Notes: generated by a model from the sequence alone, not told the origin. A DNA stretch of 64,000 nt from Streptomyces deccanensis (GCF_022385335.1 NZ_CP092431.1:9052001-9116000); one strand, 5' to 3'. Numbered from the stretch's first letter, positions 16,905 through 26,173 are shown. Translations and numbers: made by a program.

Positions 16905-18130
16905 GGCGGATCGTGGTCGTGGGTGCCTCGGCCGCCGGACTGGCGGCGACCGAGACACTGCGCCGCGAGGGCTACGACGGCACCCTCACCCTCGTCGGCG
17001 ACGAACCCCACGCCCCCTACGACCGGCCCCCGCTGTCCAAGCAGCTCCTCTCCGCGGAGTGGGACCCCGACCGGCTCACCCTGCGCACCCCCGACCACCT
17101 CGACGGCCTCGACCTGGACCTGCGGCTCGGCACCGCCGCGACCGGCCTCGACCTGAGGAAACGCCGAGTACGGCTCGCCGACGGCGACACCGTGCCGTAC
17201 GACGCGCTGGTCGTCGCCACCGGTGTACGGCCGCGCAGGCTGCCCGGTGAGGGCGCGCACGTGCTGCGCACCCTGGACGACGCGCTGGGCCTGCGGGAGC
17301 GGCTGACACCGGGGACGCGGCTGGTCGTGGTCGGCGCCGGGTTCCTCGGCGCGGAGGCCGCCGCCGTCGCCCGGCGGCTCGGCGTCGAGGTCACCCTCCT
17401 CGAACCGGCGCCGGTGCCGCTGGCGCACGCGGTCGGCGGGCAGGTCGGCGCGGTGCTGTCCCGGGCCCATCTCGACCACGGGGTCGACCTGCGCACCGGC
17501 GTCACCGTCACGGAGGTGACCGAGGACGGGGTGCGGCTCGCGGACGGCGAGGTGATCGAGGCCGACGAGGTGCTGGTCGCCATCGGCTCGCGGCCCAACA
17601 CCGAGTGGCTCGCGGACAGCGGCCTGGGCGTCGGTGACGGCGTGCTCTGCGACGCGTACTGCGAGGCCGCGAAGAACGTGTACGCGGCCGGGGACGTGGC
17701 CCGCTGGTACAACCCGCTGTTCGGCACCTCGATGCGGGTCGAGCACCGTACGAACGCCGCCGAGCAGGGCATGGCGGTCGCCCGCAATCTGCTCGCCGCC
17801 GATCCGGACGCCCGCAGGGCCTTCGCCCCGGTGCCGTACTTCTGGTCCGACCAGTACGACATGAAGGTGCAGGCCTACGGCTGGCTGCGCGGCCACGACG
17901 AGGTGTCGATCGTCGCCGGAGACCCTGCCGAGCGCCGCTTCGTTGCCGTCTACCGCACCGACGACCGGGTCACCGGCGCGCTCGCGGTCGGCATGCCGCC
18001 CAAGGCGATCCGGCAGTGGCGACAGGCCATCGCGTCCGGCGCCGGATGGCACGAGACGTTCCCGCCGGAGAGGCCGGCGGCAAGAGAGGAGATCGACCAT
18101 GGCGCAACAGCGATCCGGCCCGGCGCGTGA
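16901..18130 (+). CDS. FAD-dependent ferredoxin reductase
   Basis: The protein is 409 aa from a GTG overlapping the ferredoxin stop. Two Rossmann motifs are present: VVVGASAAGLAATE near the N-terminus for FAD, and VVVGAGFLGAEAAA at about 145 for NAD(P)H. YAAGDVARWYNP marks the second FAD contact. It resembles putidaredoxin or rubredoxin reductases and supplies the P450 ferredoxin. The physical overlap with the ferredoxin gene makes the pairing secure. Confidence 0.92.
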   Translation: MRRIVVVGASAAGLAATETLRREGYDGTLTLVGDEPHAPYDRPPLSKQLLSAEWDPDRLTLRTPDHLDGLDLDLRLGTAATGLDLRKRRVRLADGDTVPYDALVVATGVRPRRLPGEGAHVLRTLDDALGLRERLTPGTRLVVVGAGFLGAEAAAVARRLGVEVTLLEPAPVPLAHAVGGQVGAVLSRAHLDHGVDLRTGVTVTEVTEDGVRLADGEVIEADEVLVAIGSRPNTEWLADSGLGVGDGVLCDAYCEAAKNVYAAGDVARWYNPLFGTSMRVEHRTNAAEQGMAVARNLLAADPDARRAFAPVPYFWSDQYDMKVQAYGWLRGHDEVSIVAGDPAERRFVAVYRTDDRVTGALAVGMPPKAIRQWRQAIASGAGWHETFPPERPAAREEIDHGATAIRPGA

Positions 18131-18938
18131 GGTGGTCGTCGTCACCGGCGCGGGTGGCATGGGCGTGGCGGTCGCACGCCGGATCGGCAGCGGACGCACG
18201 GTCTTGCTCGCCGACGCCTCACGCGGTCAACTCGACTGTGTGGTGAGTGCGTTGAATGATGAGGGATACACGGCGCGGGGCGTCCTGACCGACGTGTCCG
18301 ACCGCGGGTCCGTCGACGCGCTCGCGGCGGAGGCCGCCGATGCGGGCCGGCCGGCCGCCGTCGTGCACACCGCCGGAGTCTCCGCCGTGCAGGCGACCGC
18401 CGAGACGATCCTCGCGGTCAACCTGCTGGGCACCGCCCACGTCATCGACGCCTTCGAGGGCGTGGCGGAGCCGGGCACGGCCATGGTCTGCGTCTCCAGC
18501 ATGGCCGGTCATGTCGCCTCCCTCGGCCGCGAGGACGAAACCGCCCTCGCCACGGTCCCGGCCGCGGAACTCCTCGACATCGGTGCCGTGAAAGCCGTCG
18601 GGGACAGCGCGGCGCGGGCGTACGTCGTGTCCAAACGGGCCAACCAACTGCGCGTCGAGGCCGCGGCGCTCGCCTGGAGCCGACGCGGTGCCCGGATCAA
18701 CAGCGTCAGCCCGGGGGTCGTCGCCACCGCCATGGCGAAGGCCGAGGCCGACGGCCCGAGCGGCACGCGCATGCTGGCCATGGTGGAGGCGAGCGGCGCG
18801 GGCCGCACCGGCACCCCGGCCGAGATCGCCGACGCCGTGGCATTCCTCATCGGCCCCGAAGCGCGTTACATCACCGGCACGGACCTGCTCGTCGACGGCG
18901 GCCAGGCCGCCTGGATGCGCCACCACCGAACGGCCTGA
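18099..18938 (+). CDS. SDR-family dehydrogenase of the P450 operon
   Basis: The protein is 279 aa from an ATG at 18099 with an AGAGGAG site, overlapping the reductase gene by 32 bases. The cofactor loop TGAGGMGVAVA, the catalytic Ser in CVSSMAGH and the YVVSK pair are present; the usual NNAG is HTAG. By position it should oxidise the alcohol made by the P450 to a ketone, the substrate class of the next enzyme. The active-site region is longer than in typical SDRs, with an insert before the Tyr (about 145-172). Confidence 0.85.
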   Translation: MAQQRSGPAREVVVVTGAGGMGVAVARRIGSGRTVLLADASRGQLDCVVSALNDEGYTARGVLTDVSDRGSVDALAAEAADAGRPAAVVHTAGVSAVQATAETILAVNLLGTAHVIDAFEGVAEPGTAMVCVSSMAGHVASLGREDETALATVPAAELLDIGAVKAVGDSAARAYVVSKRANQLRVEAAALAWSRRGARINSVSPGVVATAMAKAEADGPSGTRMLAMVEASGAGRTGTPAEIADAVAFLIGPEARYITGTDLLVDGGQAAWMRHHRTA

Positions 18939-19012
18939 CCCCCCGGCCCCACCGGGGCCCCACCGCACCACCGCACGACCACAGACGTCCGAGGACCGCA
19001 GAGAGGACACCG

Positions 19013-20845
19013 ATGTCCACCCCCCACACTCCGTCCGGCCCCCCGTCCCTCGACCCCGAGGAGCTGGGCTTCGACCCGGACGCCCTCCGCGCCCGGTACC
19101 GCGCCGAGCGTGAACGCCGGATCCGCCCGGACGGCGGCCGGCAGTACCAGCGGATCGCCGGCGAGTTCGAGCACTACGACGACGACCCGTACGCCGACGG
19201 GGAGTTCACCCGGGAACCGCTCACCGACCGCGTCGAGGCGATCGTCGTGGGCGGCGGCTTCGGCGGGCTGCTCGCCGGGGCCCGGCTGCGCCAGGCGGGC
19301 GTCGAGTCGATCCGGGTGATCGAGAAGGGGAGCGACTTCGGCGGCACCTGGTACTGGAACCGTTACCCCGGCATCCACTGCGACATCGAGTCGTACATCT
19401 ATCTGCCGCTCCTCGAAGAGCTGGGCTACGTCCCGAAGTGGAAGTACGCGCCCGGCGAGGAGATCCGGCAGCACACCCGGGCGATCGGCCGTCACTTCGA
19501 CCTCTACCGGGACGCCGCCTTCCAGACGGTCGCCACCGAACTGCGCTGGGACGAGACCGAGTTGGAGTGGATCGTCACCACCGACCGGGGCGACCGCATG
19601 CGCGCCCGGTACGTGGTCGTCTCCAGCGGCACGCTCAGCCAGCCCAAACTCCCGGGCATCCCCGGCATCGAGACCTTCAAGGGCCACACCTTCCACACCA
19701 GCCGCTGGGACTACGACTACACCGGCGGCGACGCGAACGGCGGCCTCACCGGCCTCGCCGACAAGCGCGTGGCCGTGATCGGCACCGGCGCCACCGCCAT
19801 CCAGATCGTCCCCCACCTCGGGGCCGACGCGGCCCATCTGTACGTCTTCCAGCGCACCCCCTCGACGGTCGACGTACGCGGCAACGGGCCCACCGACCCG
19901 GAGTGGGCGAAGACGCTCACCCCCGGCTGGCAGGCCGCGCGGATGGACAACTTCCTGAAGACCGTCACCGGGGTCCGGGTCGGGACGGACCTGGTGAACG
20001 ACGCCTGGACCAGCAGCGCCCGCCTCCAGGAGAAGCTGATCCCGACCGAGGCGTACGCGGACGTCCCGGCGGACGAACGTGAACGCGCCTACGAGATCGC
20101 CGACTTCCAGAAGATGAACGAGCTGCGCGACCGCGTGGCGACGATCGTCGAGGACCCGGAGACCGCAGAGAAGCTGAAGCCCTGGTACCGCTACATGTGC
20201 AAGCGGCCCACCTTCAGCGACCACTACCTCCAGACGTTCAACCGGCCCAACGTCACCCTCGTCGACACGGCCGACACCCACGGCGTCGAGCGGATCACCG
20301 AGAAGGCCGTGGTGGTCGGCGGGGTCGAGTACGAGGTGGACTGCGTCATCTTCGCCACCGGCTTCGAGGTCGGTGTCTCGGGCCTGCTCTCCGGCCGCCT
20401 CCCGGCGTACGGCCGCGACGGCGTCGGCCTGCTGGAGACCTGGATGACGGCCGGCCCGAAGACCCTCCACGGCTTCTACAGCCACGGCTTCCCCAACCTC
20501 TTCCAGCTCGGCCCGATGCAGAACGCCAGCGCCGTCAACTACGTCCACATCCTCGACCAGCAGTCGATCCATGTGGGCGAGGTCGTCGCCGAGGCCCGCA
20601 GGCGCCGCGCCCGCTACGTCGAGCCGAGCGCCGAGGCCCAGGACGCCTGGGTCGCCACCATCCGCGAGAAGGCCGCCGACCTGTACACGTTCCAGGCGGA
20701 GTGCACCCCCGGCTACTACAACAACGAGGGCCGGCCGAGGGAGCGCAGCGAGTCGTACGGCGACGGACCGGTCGCCTTCCACGAACTGCTGCGCCGGTGG
20801 CGCGCGGACGGCGGCATGGACGACGTCCTCGTGGGCGCCGAGTGA
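19013..20845 (+). CDS. Type I Baeyer-Villiger monooxygenase
   Basis: The protein is 610 aa from an ATG at 19013. The type I fingerprint is intact: FKGHTFHTSRWDY (222-234) lies between two nucleotide motifs, VVGGGFGG (78-85) and VIGTGATAIQ (255-264). The 75-residue extension before the first Rossmann fold is like that of longer members acting on large-ring or steroid-like ketones. The enzyme uses FAD, NADPH and oxygen to insert an oxygen atom next to a ketone, giving an ester or lactone. Its place after an SDR and before an SMP-30-type hydrolase fits ketone to lactone to hydroxy acid. Confidence 0.92.
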   Translation: MSTPHTPSGPPSLDPEELGFDPDALRARYRAERERRIRPDGGRQYQRIAGEFEHYDDDPYADGEFTREPLTDRVEAIVVGGGFGGLLAGARLRQAGVESIRVIEKGSDFGGTWYWNRYPGIHCDIESYIYLPLLEELGYVPKWKYAPGEEIRQHTRAIGRHFDLYRDAAFQTVATELRWDETELEWIVTTDRGDRMRARYVVVSSGTLSQPKLPGIPGIETFKGHTFHTSRWDYDYTGGDANGGLTGLADKRVAVIGTGATAIQIVPHLGADAAHLYVFQRTPSTVDVRGNGPTDPEWAKTLTPGWQAARMDNFLKTVTGVRVGTDLVNDAWTSSARLQEKLIPTEAYADVPADERERAYEIADFQKMNELRDRVATIVEDPETAEKLKPWYRYMCKRPTFSDHYLQTFNRPNVTLVDTADTHGVERITEKAVVVGGVEYEVDCVIFATGFEVGVSGLLSGRLPAYGRDGVGLLETWMTAGPKTLHGFYSHGFPNLFQLGPMQNASAVNYVHILDQQSIHVGEVVAEARRRRARYVEPSAEAQDAWVATIREKAADLYTFQAECTPGYYNNEGRPRERSESYGDGPVAFHELLRRWRADGGMDDVLVGAE

Positions 20846-20862
20846 GGCCGGGGGAGACGACG

Positions 20863-22533
20863 GTGGACGACATCAGCACACGACCCAACCGGTACGACGC
20901 GTCCGGCGATCTCCGTACCACCAGCGCCCGTTGGCAGGCGCGGCGGCTCAACCCGCCCAATCCGCTGTGGGGTTCCAACGGGGTCGCGTTCGGCCCCGAC
21001 GGGCGGCTGTACGTCGCGCAGTTCCTCGCGGGACAGATCAGCGCCGTCGACCCGGCGACCGGGGACGTGGAGGTCGTCGTCCCGATGGACGGTCCCGTGC
21101 AGTCGCCGGACGACCTCGCCTTCGGCGCGGACGGCTCGATGTACATAGCGGACCTGGTGCCGGGCCGGGTGTGGCGGCGGAGCACGGCGGGGGAGTACCG
21201 CCTCGTCTCCGACGACGTCACCAACCCCAACGGCATCACCTGTGTCGGCGACCGGCTCTTCGTCAATGAGATGAAGCCCGACGGCAGGCTGATGGAGCTG
21301 TTCCCGGACGGTGGCGACCCGGTCGTGCTCACGGCAGGGCTCGCCCTCGGGAACGCGATGCAGCTCGGCCCGGACGGGCACCTCTACTACCCGCACATGA
21401 TCACCGGTCAGGTCTGGCGGATCCCGCCGGACGGCGGGACGCCGGAGGTGGTCGCCGAGGACGTGCACGAGCCGGTCGCGGTCCGCTTCGACCGGGCCGG
21501 TGTCCTGCACGTCCTCTCCCGGGGCGCCGAGGGCATCGTCACCCGCGTCGACCTGCACGGTTCCGGTACCCGCACCCTCGTCACCAGCGGGCTGACGGGC
21601 CTGGACAACGCGGCGTTCGACGCCGAGAACCGCATGTTCGTCTCCAGCTACGCCACCGGCGGCGTCACGGAGATGCACCCCGACGGCCGCACCCGCGAGA
21701 TCGTGCGCCGCGGTCTCGACGGCCCCTACGGCGTGACGATCGACCTCGGCGGCACGGTCTACGCCGCCGACCACTACCGGTTGGCGAGCCCGGCACCCGA
21801 GGGGGTGACGACGCCTCTGCTGCTGCCCTTCGCCCACGGCATCACCGCCGACGGTGAACTGCTGCACTACACCTCGCAGTTCGGCATGGTGCAGACCTAC
21901 GACCCGAAGAGCGGGGCGCTCCGGGAGCGGGCGCGGGGGCTGAACCGACCCATCGGCATCGCGGTCGCACCGGACGGCGGCCTCGTGGTCGCCGAGACGG
22001 GCGCGGGCCGGGTCGTGGCCCTCGGCGACGGAGAGGACCGAGAAGACGGAGAAGACCGAGAAGGCACCGTGACCGTGCTCGCCGAGGGCCTCGACCGGCC
22101 CACGGACGTGGCCTTCGACGCGCAGGGCCGTCTCTACGTCAGCGAGGAGAAGCTCGGGACCGTCCTCCGCATCGAGGCGGACGGCGTCACGGGCGTCGTC
22201 ATGGACGGGCTGGGCGCACCCCAGGGTCTGACGGTCCTCGGCGACGACCTCTTCGTGGTGGAGACGGGGCCCCGCAGGCTGAGCGCGGTCTCCCTCACCA
22301 CCGGGGCGCGGCGGACCGACGCGGAGGACCTGCCGGTGGGTCCGCCGCCGGGTGTCGTCCCGCGCACCGAACCGGCGCCGTTCGCGGACGTCATGCCCGG
22401 GATGGCCCGGCGTTTCGCGGGTCTCGCGGCCGCCCCGGACGGGACCCTCCTGCTGTCCGCCAACGGTGAGGGCACCGTGCTGCGGCTGACGCCGAGGGCG
22501 GGGGAGGGGACGGCGGCTCAGCCGGTGCGGTAG
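20863..22533 (+). CDS. SMP-30/gluconolactonase-type beta-propeller hydrolase
   Basis: The protein is 556 aa from the GTG at 20863 with GGGGGAG just upstream; a GTG at 20842 is an alternative. Repeated NHL/SMP-30 blades are visible (SNGVAFGPDGRLYVAQF, NPNGITCVGDRL, LDNAAFDAENRMFVSS, RPTDVAFDAQGRLYVSEE). At nearly twice the usual SMP-30 length it may hold two propellers. Such proteins hydrolyse lactones with a bound divalent metal, which fits opening the lactone made by the upstream monooxygenase. The 3' end overlaps the convergent LysR gene by 16 bases. Confidence 0.8.
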   Translation: MDDISTRPNRYDASGDLRTTSARWQARRLNPPNPLWGSNGVAFGPDGRLYVAQFLAGQISAVDPATGDVEVVVPMDGPVQSPDDLAFGADGSMYIADLVPGRVWRRSTAGEYRLVSDDVTNPNGITCVGDRLFVNEMKPDGRLMELFPDGGDPVVLTAGLALGNAMQLGPDGHLYYPHMITGQVWRIPPDGGTPEVVAEDVHEPVAVRFDRAGVLHVLSRGAEGIVTRVDLHGSGTRTLVTSGLTGLDNAAFDAENRMFVSSYATGGVTEMHPDGRTREIVRRGLDGPYGVTIDLGGTVYAADHYRLASPAPEGVTTPLLLPFAHGITADGELLHYTSQFGMVQTYDPKSGALRERARGLNRPIGIAVAPDGGLVVAETGAGRVVALGDGEDREDGEDREGTVTVLAEGLDRPTDVAFDAQGRLYVSEEKLGTVLRIEADGVTGVVMDGLGAPQGLTVLGDDLFVVETGPRRLSAVSLTTGARRTDAEDLPVGPPPGVVPRTEPAPFADVMPGMARRFAGLAAAPDGTLLLSANGEGTVLRLTPRAGEGTAAQPVR

Positions 22534-23444
22534 AGCGCGGTGAGCAGTTCGATGGCGGCCGGGGTGGCGGGATGCGGGTCGTCCCGCCACCAGGCCAGCC
22601 GGACGGCGATCGGCTCGGCGTCGCGCACCGGCCGGTAGACGACGCCGGGCCGCCGGTACTGGTTGGCGGTGGACTCCGCGGTCACCCCGACGGCGCGGCC
22701 CGTCGCGATCGTGGTCAGCCATTCGTCGACGTCGTGCGTGCGTTCGGTCGCGGGACGGGAGCCGGGCGGCCACAGGTCGGTGGTGGTCGTGCCGGTGCGG
22801 CGGTCGACGAGCAGGGTGTACCCGCTGAGATCGGCGAGCCGTACCGAGCGGCGGCGGGCCAGCGGATCGTCGCTCGCCATCGCGCACAGCCGCCGCTCCA
22901 GCCCCACGATCGCCGAGTCGAACCGGCGGTCGTCGACCGCCCGCCGGACCACCGCCAGGTCGCACGAACCCTCCGCCAGCCCGGCCGTGGGGGAGTTGGC
23001 CCGGACGAACTGCAGGTCCGTCTCCGGGTGCGCGGCACGCCAGCGACGCTGGAACGTCAGCGTGTGCCGGCCGAGCGCCGACCAGGCGTACCCGACGCGC
23101 AGCCGCACCTGCCCCGAGGTCGCCTCCCGCACCAGGTCGTCCACCTCGCCGAGCACCCGCCGCGCGTGCGCCACCACCCGCAGCCCGGTCGGCGTGGGCG
23201 TCACCTCGCGTGAGGTCCGCCGCAACAGCCGTACGCCCAGGGCCCGTTCGAGTGAGGCCAGGGTGCGGGAGACCGCCGCCTGGGAGACGTCGAGCGCGAT
23301 CGCCGCGTCGGTGAAAGTGCCCTCGTCGACGATCGCCACGAGACAGCGCAGCTGCCGCAGCTCCACCTTCCCGGCGCCGGACGCCGAGTCATCACCGCTG
23401 TCATCCCTGTCATCCCTGGCATCCCTGTCATCTCTGCCATCCAT
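22518..23444 (-). CDS. LysR-type regulator
   Basis: The protein is 308 aa from the ATG at 23444. The typical LysR opening VELRQLRCLVAIVDEG only begins about 26 residues in, at an in-frame GTG (23366), so that may be the true start. The extra N-terminus is Asp/Arg-rich and encoded by short tandem repeats. The helix-turn-helix is FTDAAIALDVSQAAVSRTLASLE, and the effector-binding domain fills the rest. The gene is divergent from an EamA-family exporter and convergent with the P450 operon, so the exporter is the likelier target. Confidence 0.85.
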   Translation of the reverse strand: MDGRDDRDARDDRDDSGDDSASGAGKVELRQLRCLVAIVDEGTFTDAAIALDVSQAAVSRTLASLERALGVRLLRRTSREVTPTPTGLRVVAHARRVLGEVDDLVREATSGQVRLRVGYAWSALGRHTLTFQRRWRAAHPETDLQFVRANSPTAGLAEGSCDLAVVRRAVDDRRFDSAIVGLERRLCAMASDDPLARRRSVRLADLSGYTLLVDRRTGTTTTDLWPPGSRPATERTHDVDEWLTTIATGRAVGVTAESTANQYRRPGVVYRPVRDAEPIAVRLAWWRDDPHPATPAAIELLTALYRTG

Positions 23445-23512
23445 GACTCCAGCGTATGGATCCCGAAGCGGATGCATTTTGCGCAAGGGAGGGCCGGGCG
23501 CACGATCGGCTC

Positions 23513-24451
23513 ATGGACACCGCCGCCCTCTCCGCCGCCGGCTCCGCGCCCGCCCCCTCCGGTCCGCTCCCCGTGCCCGCCGCACCGGCCCCTGCTCCCG
23601 ACGCGCTTCCCGAGCCGGGCGGCTCGCGGCTGGCCGGTGTCCTCACCATGGTCGGCTGCGGTGTCTCCAACCAGGTCGGTGCGGCGCTCGGGTCGCTGGC
23701 CTTCCCGGTGCTCGGGCCCGCCGGGGTCGTCGCGATCCGGCAGTACGTCGCCGCGATCGTGCTGGTGGCCGTCGGCCGGCCCCGGCTGAGGTCCTTCACC
23801 GCACGGCAGTGGTGGCCTGTGGTGCTGCTGGCGCTGGTGTTCGGGACGATGAACCTGTCGCTCTACACGGCCATCGACCGCATCGGCCTCGGGCTGGCGG
23901 TGACCCTGGAGTTCCTCGGCCCGCTGGCCATCGCGCTGGCCGGCTCGCGCCGCCGGGTGGACGCGTGCTGTGCGCTGATCGCCGGCCTGGGCGTGGTCAC
24001 CCTGATGCGACCGCAGCCGTCCGCCGACCACCTCGGTATGGCCCTCGGACTCCTGGCCGCCGTCTGCTGGGCGTCCTACATCCTCCTCAACCGCACCGTC
24101 GGCCGCCGTATCCCCGGTGCGCAGGGCTCCGCGGCGGCCGCGGGCCTCTCCGCGCTGGCCTTCCTGCCGGTCGGTGCCGTCGTGGTCGTACGGAACCCGC
24201 CGACGGCCGGGGCCGTCGGGTACGCGATCGCCGCCGGGGTCCTGGCCTCGGCGGTGCCATACCTCGCGGACGTGTTCACCCTGCGCCGTGTGCCCGCCCA
24301 GGTGTTCGGGCTCTTCATGAGCGTCAACCCGGTCCTGGCCGCGTTCGCGGGCTGGATCATGCTCGGGCAGCAGCTGGGCGGGATCGAGTGGGCGGCGATC
24401 GGCGCGGTCGTCTCGGCGAACGCGCTCAGCATGCTGATGCCACGCCGCTGA
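23513..24451 (+). CDS. EamA/RhtA-type drug/metabolite transporter
   Basis: The protein is 312 aa from the ATG at 23513; an in-frame ATG at 23456 would lengthen it. A Pro/Ala-rich N-terminal tail of about 40 residues precedes ten predicted helices in two EamA repeats. The sequence resembles RhtA-type amino acid/threonine exporters (TLEFLGPLAIAL, SVNPVLAAFAGWI). It lies divergently from a LysR gene, a common exporter-regulator layout. The substrate is unknown. Confidence 0.85.
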   Translation: MDTAALSAAGSAPAPSGPLPVPAAPAPAPDALPEPGGSRLAGVLTMVGCGVSNQVGAALGSLAFPVLGPAGVVAIRQYVAAIVLVAVGRPRLRSFTARQWWPVVLLALVFGTMNLSLYTAIDRIGLGLAVTLEFLGPLAIALAGSRRRVDACCALIAGLGVVTLMRPQPSADHLGMALGLLAAVCWASYILLNRTVGRRIPGAQGSAAAAGLSALAFLPVGAVVVVRNPPTAGAVGYAIAAGVLASAVPYLADVFTLRRVPAQVFGLFMSVNPVLAAFAGWIMLGQQLGGIEWAAIGAVVSANALSMLMPRR

Positions 24452-24523
24452 GCGCCCCAGCCGTGCGGACCGTGTAGCCGTGCGAACCTCGTGAGAACGA
24501 GCGCGTCCCGGAACACGCCCGCT

Positions 24524-25492
24524 CTACACCGCCCCCTCGGCCGCTCCCTCGGACCCTTCCGCGGCGAAGGCCTGCCGCACGCGTGCGGCGATCAGCGGGT
24601 ACACCTCGCGGGCCCGGGCCTCGTCGCCGGTGTCGTAGCCGTGGTCGGCGCCCCCCACGTCGTGGTGACCGACCAGGGACCCGGCGGTGCGGAGCCGGTC
24701 GGCGTAGGCGACGCCCTCGGACTTGAGGAGGTCGAACTCGGCGGTGACGACGAAGGCCGGGGCGATGCCCCGGAGATCGGCCGTGTCCGAGGGGTTCGCC
24801 GGCGAGGCCAGCCGGTCCGCGCGCCGCTTCGGGTCCGGGATGTACGCGCTGTCGAAGACGTCCGCCATCCACGGGCGCAGCAGCGGCCTGGCGATCGCGG
24901 CCCGCTTGTCGCGGGCGGCGGTGGCGAGGTCGAGCGGCGGGTAGTGCAGGACCTGGAGGGCGATCGAGGGGCCGCCCTCCTCCAGGGCCTGGCGGGCCAC
25001 CGCCGCCGCGAGCCCGCCGCCCGCGCTCTGGCCGCCCACCGAGAGCCGGTCGCCGTCCCAGCCGTGCTCGCCCCCGTGTCCGGCGACCCAGCGCACGATC
25101 TCGTACGCCTGCCGGGGCGGCGCCGGGAACGGGTGCTGCGGGGCGACCACGTAGTCCACGTTGAGGACGGCCACCCCCGCCTCGACGGCTATGCAGCGGC
25201 AGAGCGCGTCGTCCAGCTCGATCTGGGGCAGGACGTACCCGCCGCCGTGGAAGTTGACGTGGACCGGCGGGGGAGGGGTGCCGTCACCGGCGGGCAGGTA
25301 CAGGACGGCGCGGGTCGGCCCGTAGGCGGTGGGGACGGTCAACTCGCGGGTGGCGCAGGCGTATTCGGGCAGCCGGGCGCGCCACGCGGCGGCGGAACCC
25401 GGGCCGCCGGCCCGGCGGCTCGCCACTGACGCGATACGCTGCATCGCCTTGGCCGCGAAGGCGGCCACCGCCGGACGGGCGAGAAGGGACAT
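24524..25492 (-). CDS. Alpha/beta hydrolase, hormone-sensitive-lipase family
   Basis: The protein is 322 aa from the ATG at 25492 with GGAG upstream. The oxyanion motif HGGG (82-85), the nucleophile elbow GQSAGG (Ser 156) and a late Asp/His pair (EFDLL, ADHGYD) mark a carboxylesterase of the HSL group. It would release an alcohol or acid from a small ester. It is divergent from a MarR regulator, and the 17-bp operator-like motif lies between them, so it is probably repressed by that regulator together with the SDR/ADH operon. Confidence 0.88.
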   Translation of the reverse strand: MSLLARPAVAAFAAKAMQRIASVASRRAGGPGSAAAWRARLPEYACATRELTVPTAYGPTRAVLYLPAGDGTPPPPVHVNFHGGGYVLPQIELDDALCRCIAVEAGVAVLNVDYVVAPQHPFPAPPRQAYEIVRWVAGHGGEHGWDGDRLSVGGQSAGGGLAAAVARQALEEGGPSIALQVLHYPPLDLATAARDKRAAIARPLLRPWMADVFDSAYIPDPKRRADRLASPANPSDTADLRGIAPAFVVTAEFDLLKSEGVAYADRLRTAGSLVGHHDVGGADHGYDTGDEARAREVYPLIAARVRQAFAAEGSEGAAEGAV

Positions 25493-25533
25493 GGGGCTCC
25501 GTTCGGTCGCGGGGGTTACCCGAGGCGATGAAT

Positions 25534-25550
25534 TTACTTGAGTCAGGCAA
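25534..25550. promoter_or_regulatory. MarR-type operator candidate, site 3
   Basis: TTACTTGAGTCAGGCAA lies between the divergent hydrolase and MarR genes, 21 bases before the MarR start. It differs at one base from the motif at 14193. Autoregulation by the MarR protein is the simplest reading. Confidence 0.7.
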
Positions 25551-25571
25551 CAAGATGGTAAAGTAGCTCCC

Positions 25572-26090
25572 ATGTCCCCATCACCGCTACCCTCCGACCC
25601 CGCCTCGGCGGAAGTGATCGAGATCGAGCGAGCCCTCACTCGCATCACCTACCTCAGTACCCGGGCGCGGGCGCACGAGCGCCTGATGAGCCTGGCCGGT
25701 GTGCCGCTGGACCGCGCCGCCGTGGCCCTGCTGCGGCAGATCGCCGACTCCGAGCCGCTGCGCCCGGGGGAGTTGGCCAACCGGCTCGGCGTCGAGGCCT
25801 CCCATGTCACCCGCCAGGTCCAGCAGCTCCAGCGGACCGGCTACGTCACCCGCGTACCGGACCCGGACGACCGCCGCGCCCAGCGCATCGAGCTGACGGC
25901 GGCCGGCCAGGAGGCGATAGGGCGTATCCGCGAGGCCGGGGTCCGAGGGATGCAGATGGCGCTGGCCGAATGGTCCCCGGAGGAGCTGCGCCAGCTCGCG
26001 GGGCTGTTCCACCGGATGGTCGACGACTTCCTGACACACGCGAACGAAGTGGTGGAGCAGGAGGCGGCGGGGGGTGTGCGGGGGGATTGA
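25572..26090 (+). CDS. MarR-family regulator
   Basis: The protein is 172 aa from an ATG at 25572. The winged helix-turn-helix is clear (LRPGELANRLGVEASHVTRQVQQLQ, then a wing with VTRVPDPDDRRAQRIELTAAG). MarR dimers bind short palindromes and let go when a small, often aromatic or lipophilic, ligand binds. The likely operator lies just upstream, and two further copies precede the SDR/ADH operon near 14.2 kb. This makes it the best candidate for a local regulator of the catabolic island. Confidence 0.9.
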   Translation: MSPSPLPSDPASAEVIEIERALTRITYLSTRARAHERLMSLAGVPLDRAAVALLRQIADSEPLRPGELANRLGVEASHVTRQVQQLQRTGYVTRVPDPDDRRAQRIELTAAGQEAIGRIREAGVRGMQMALAEWSPEELRQLAGLFHRMVDDFLTHANEVVEQEAAGGVRGD

Positions 26091-26119
26091 GGGCCGGCTC
26101 GGGTGCGTTGTCGAAAAGC

Positions 26120-26173
26120 ACGGGGCGCAGCCCCTGCTTTTCAGGGGCGCGGGGAACTGCGCGACCAGCCCCC
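26120..26173 (+). repeat. Dispersed intergenic repeat, copy R2
   Basis: It combines a GGGGCGCAGCCCC hairpin with the core AGGGGCGCGGGGAACTGCGC and GACCAGCCCCC. It lies between the convergent MarR and flavoprotein genes and could act as a two-way terminator. Confidence 0.78.
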
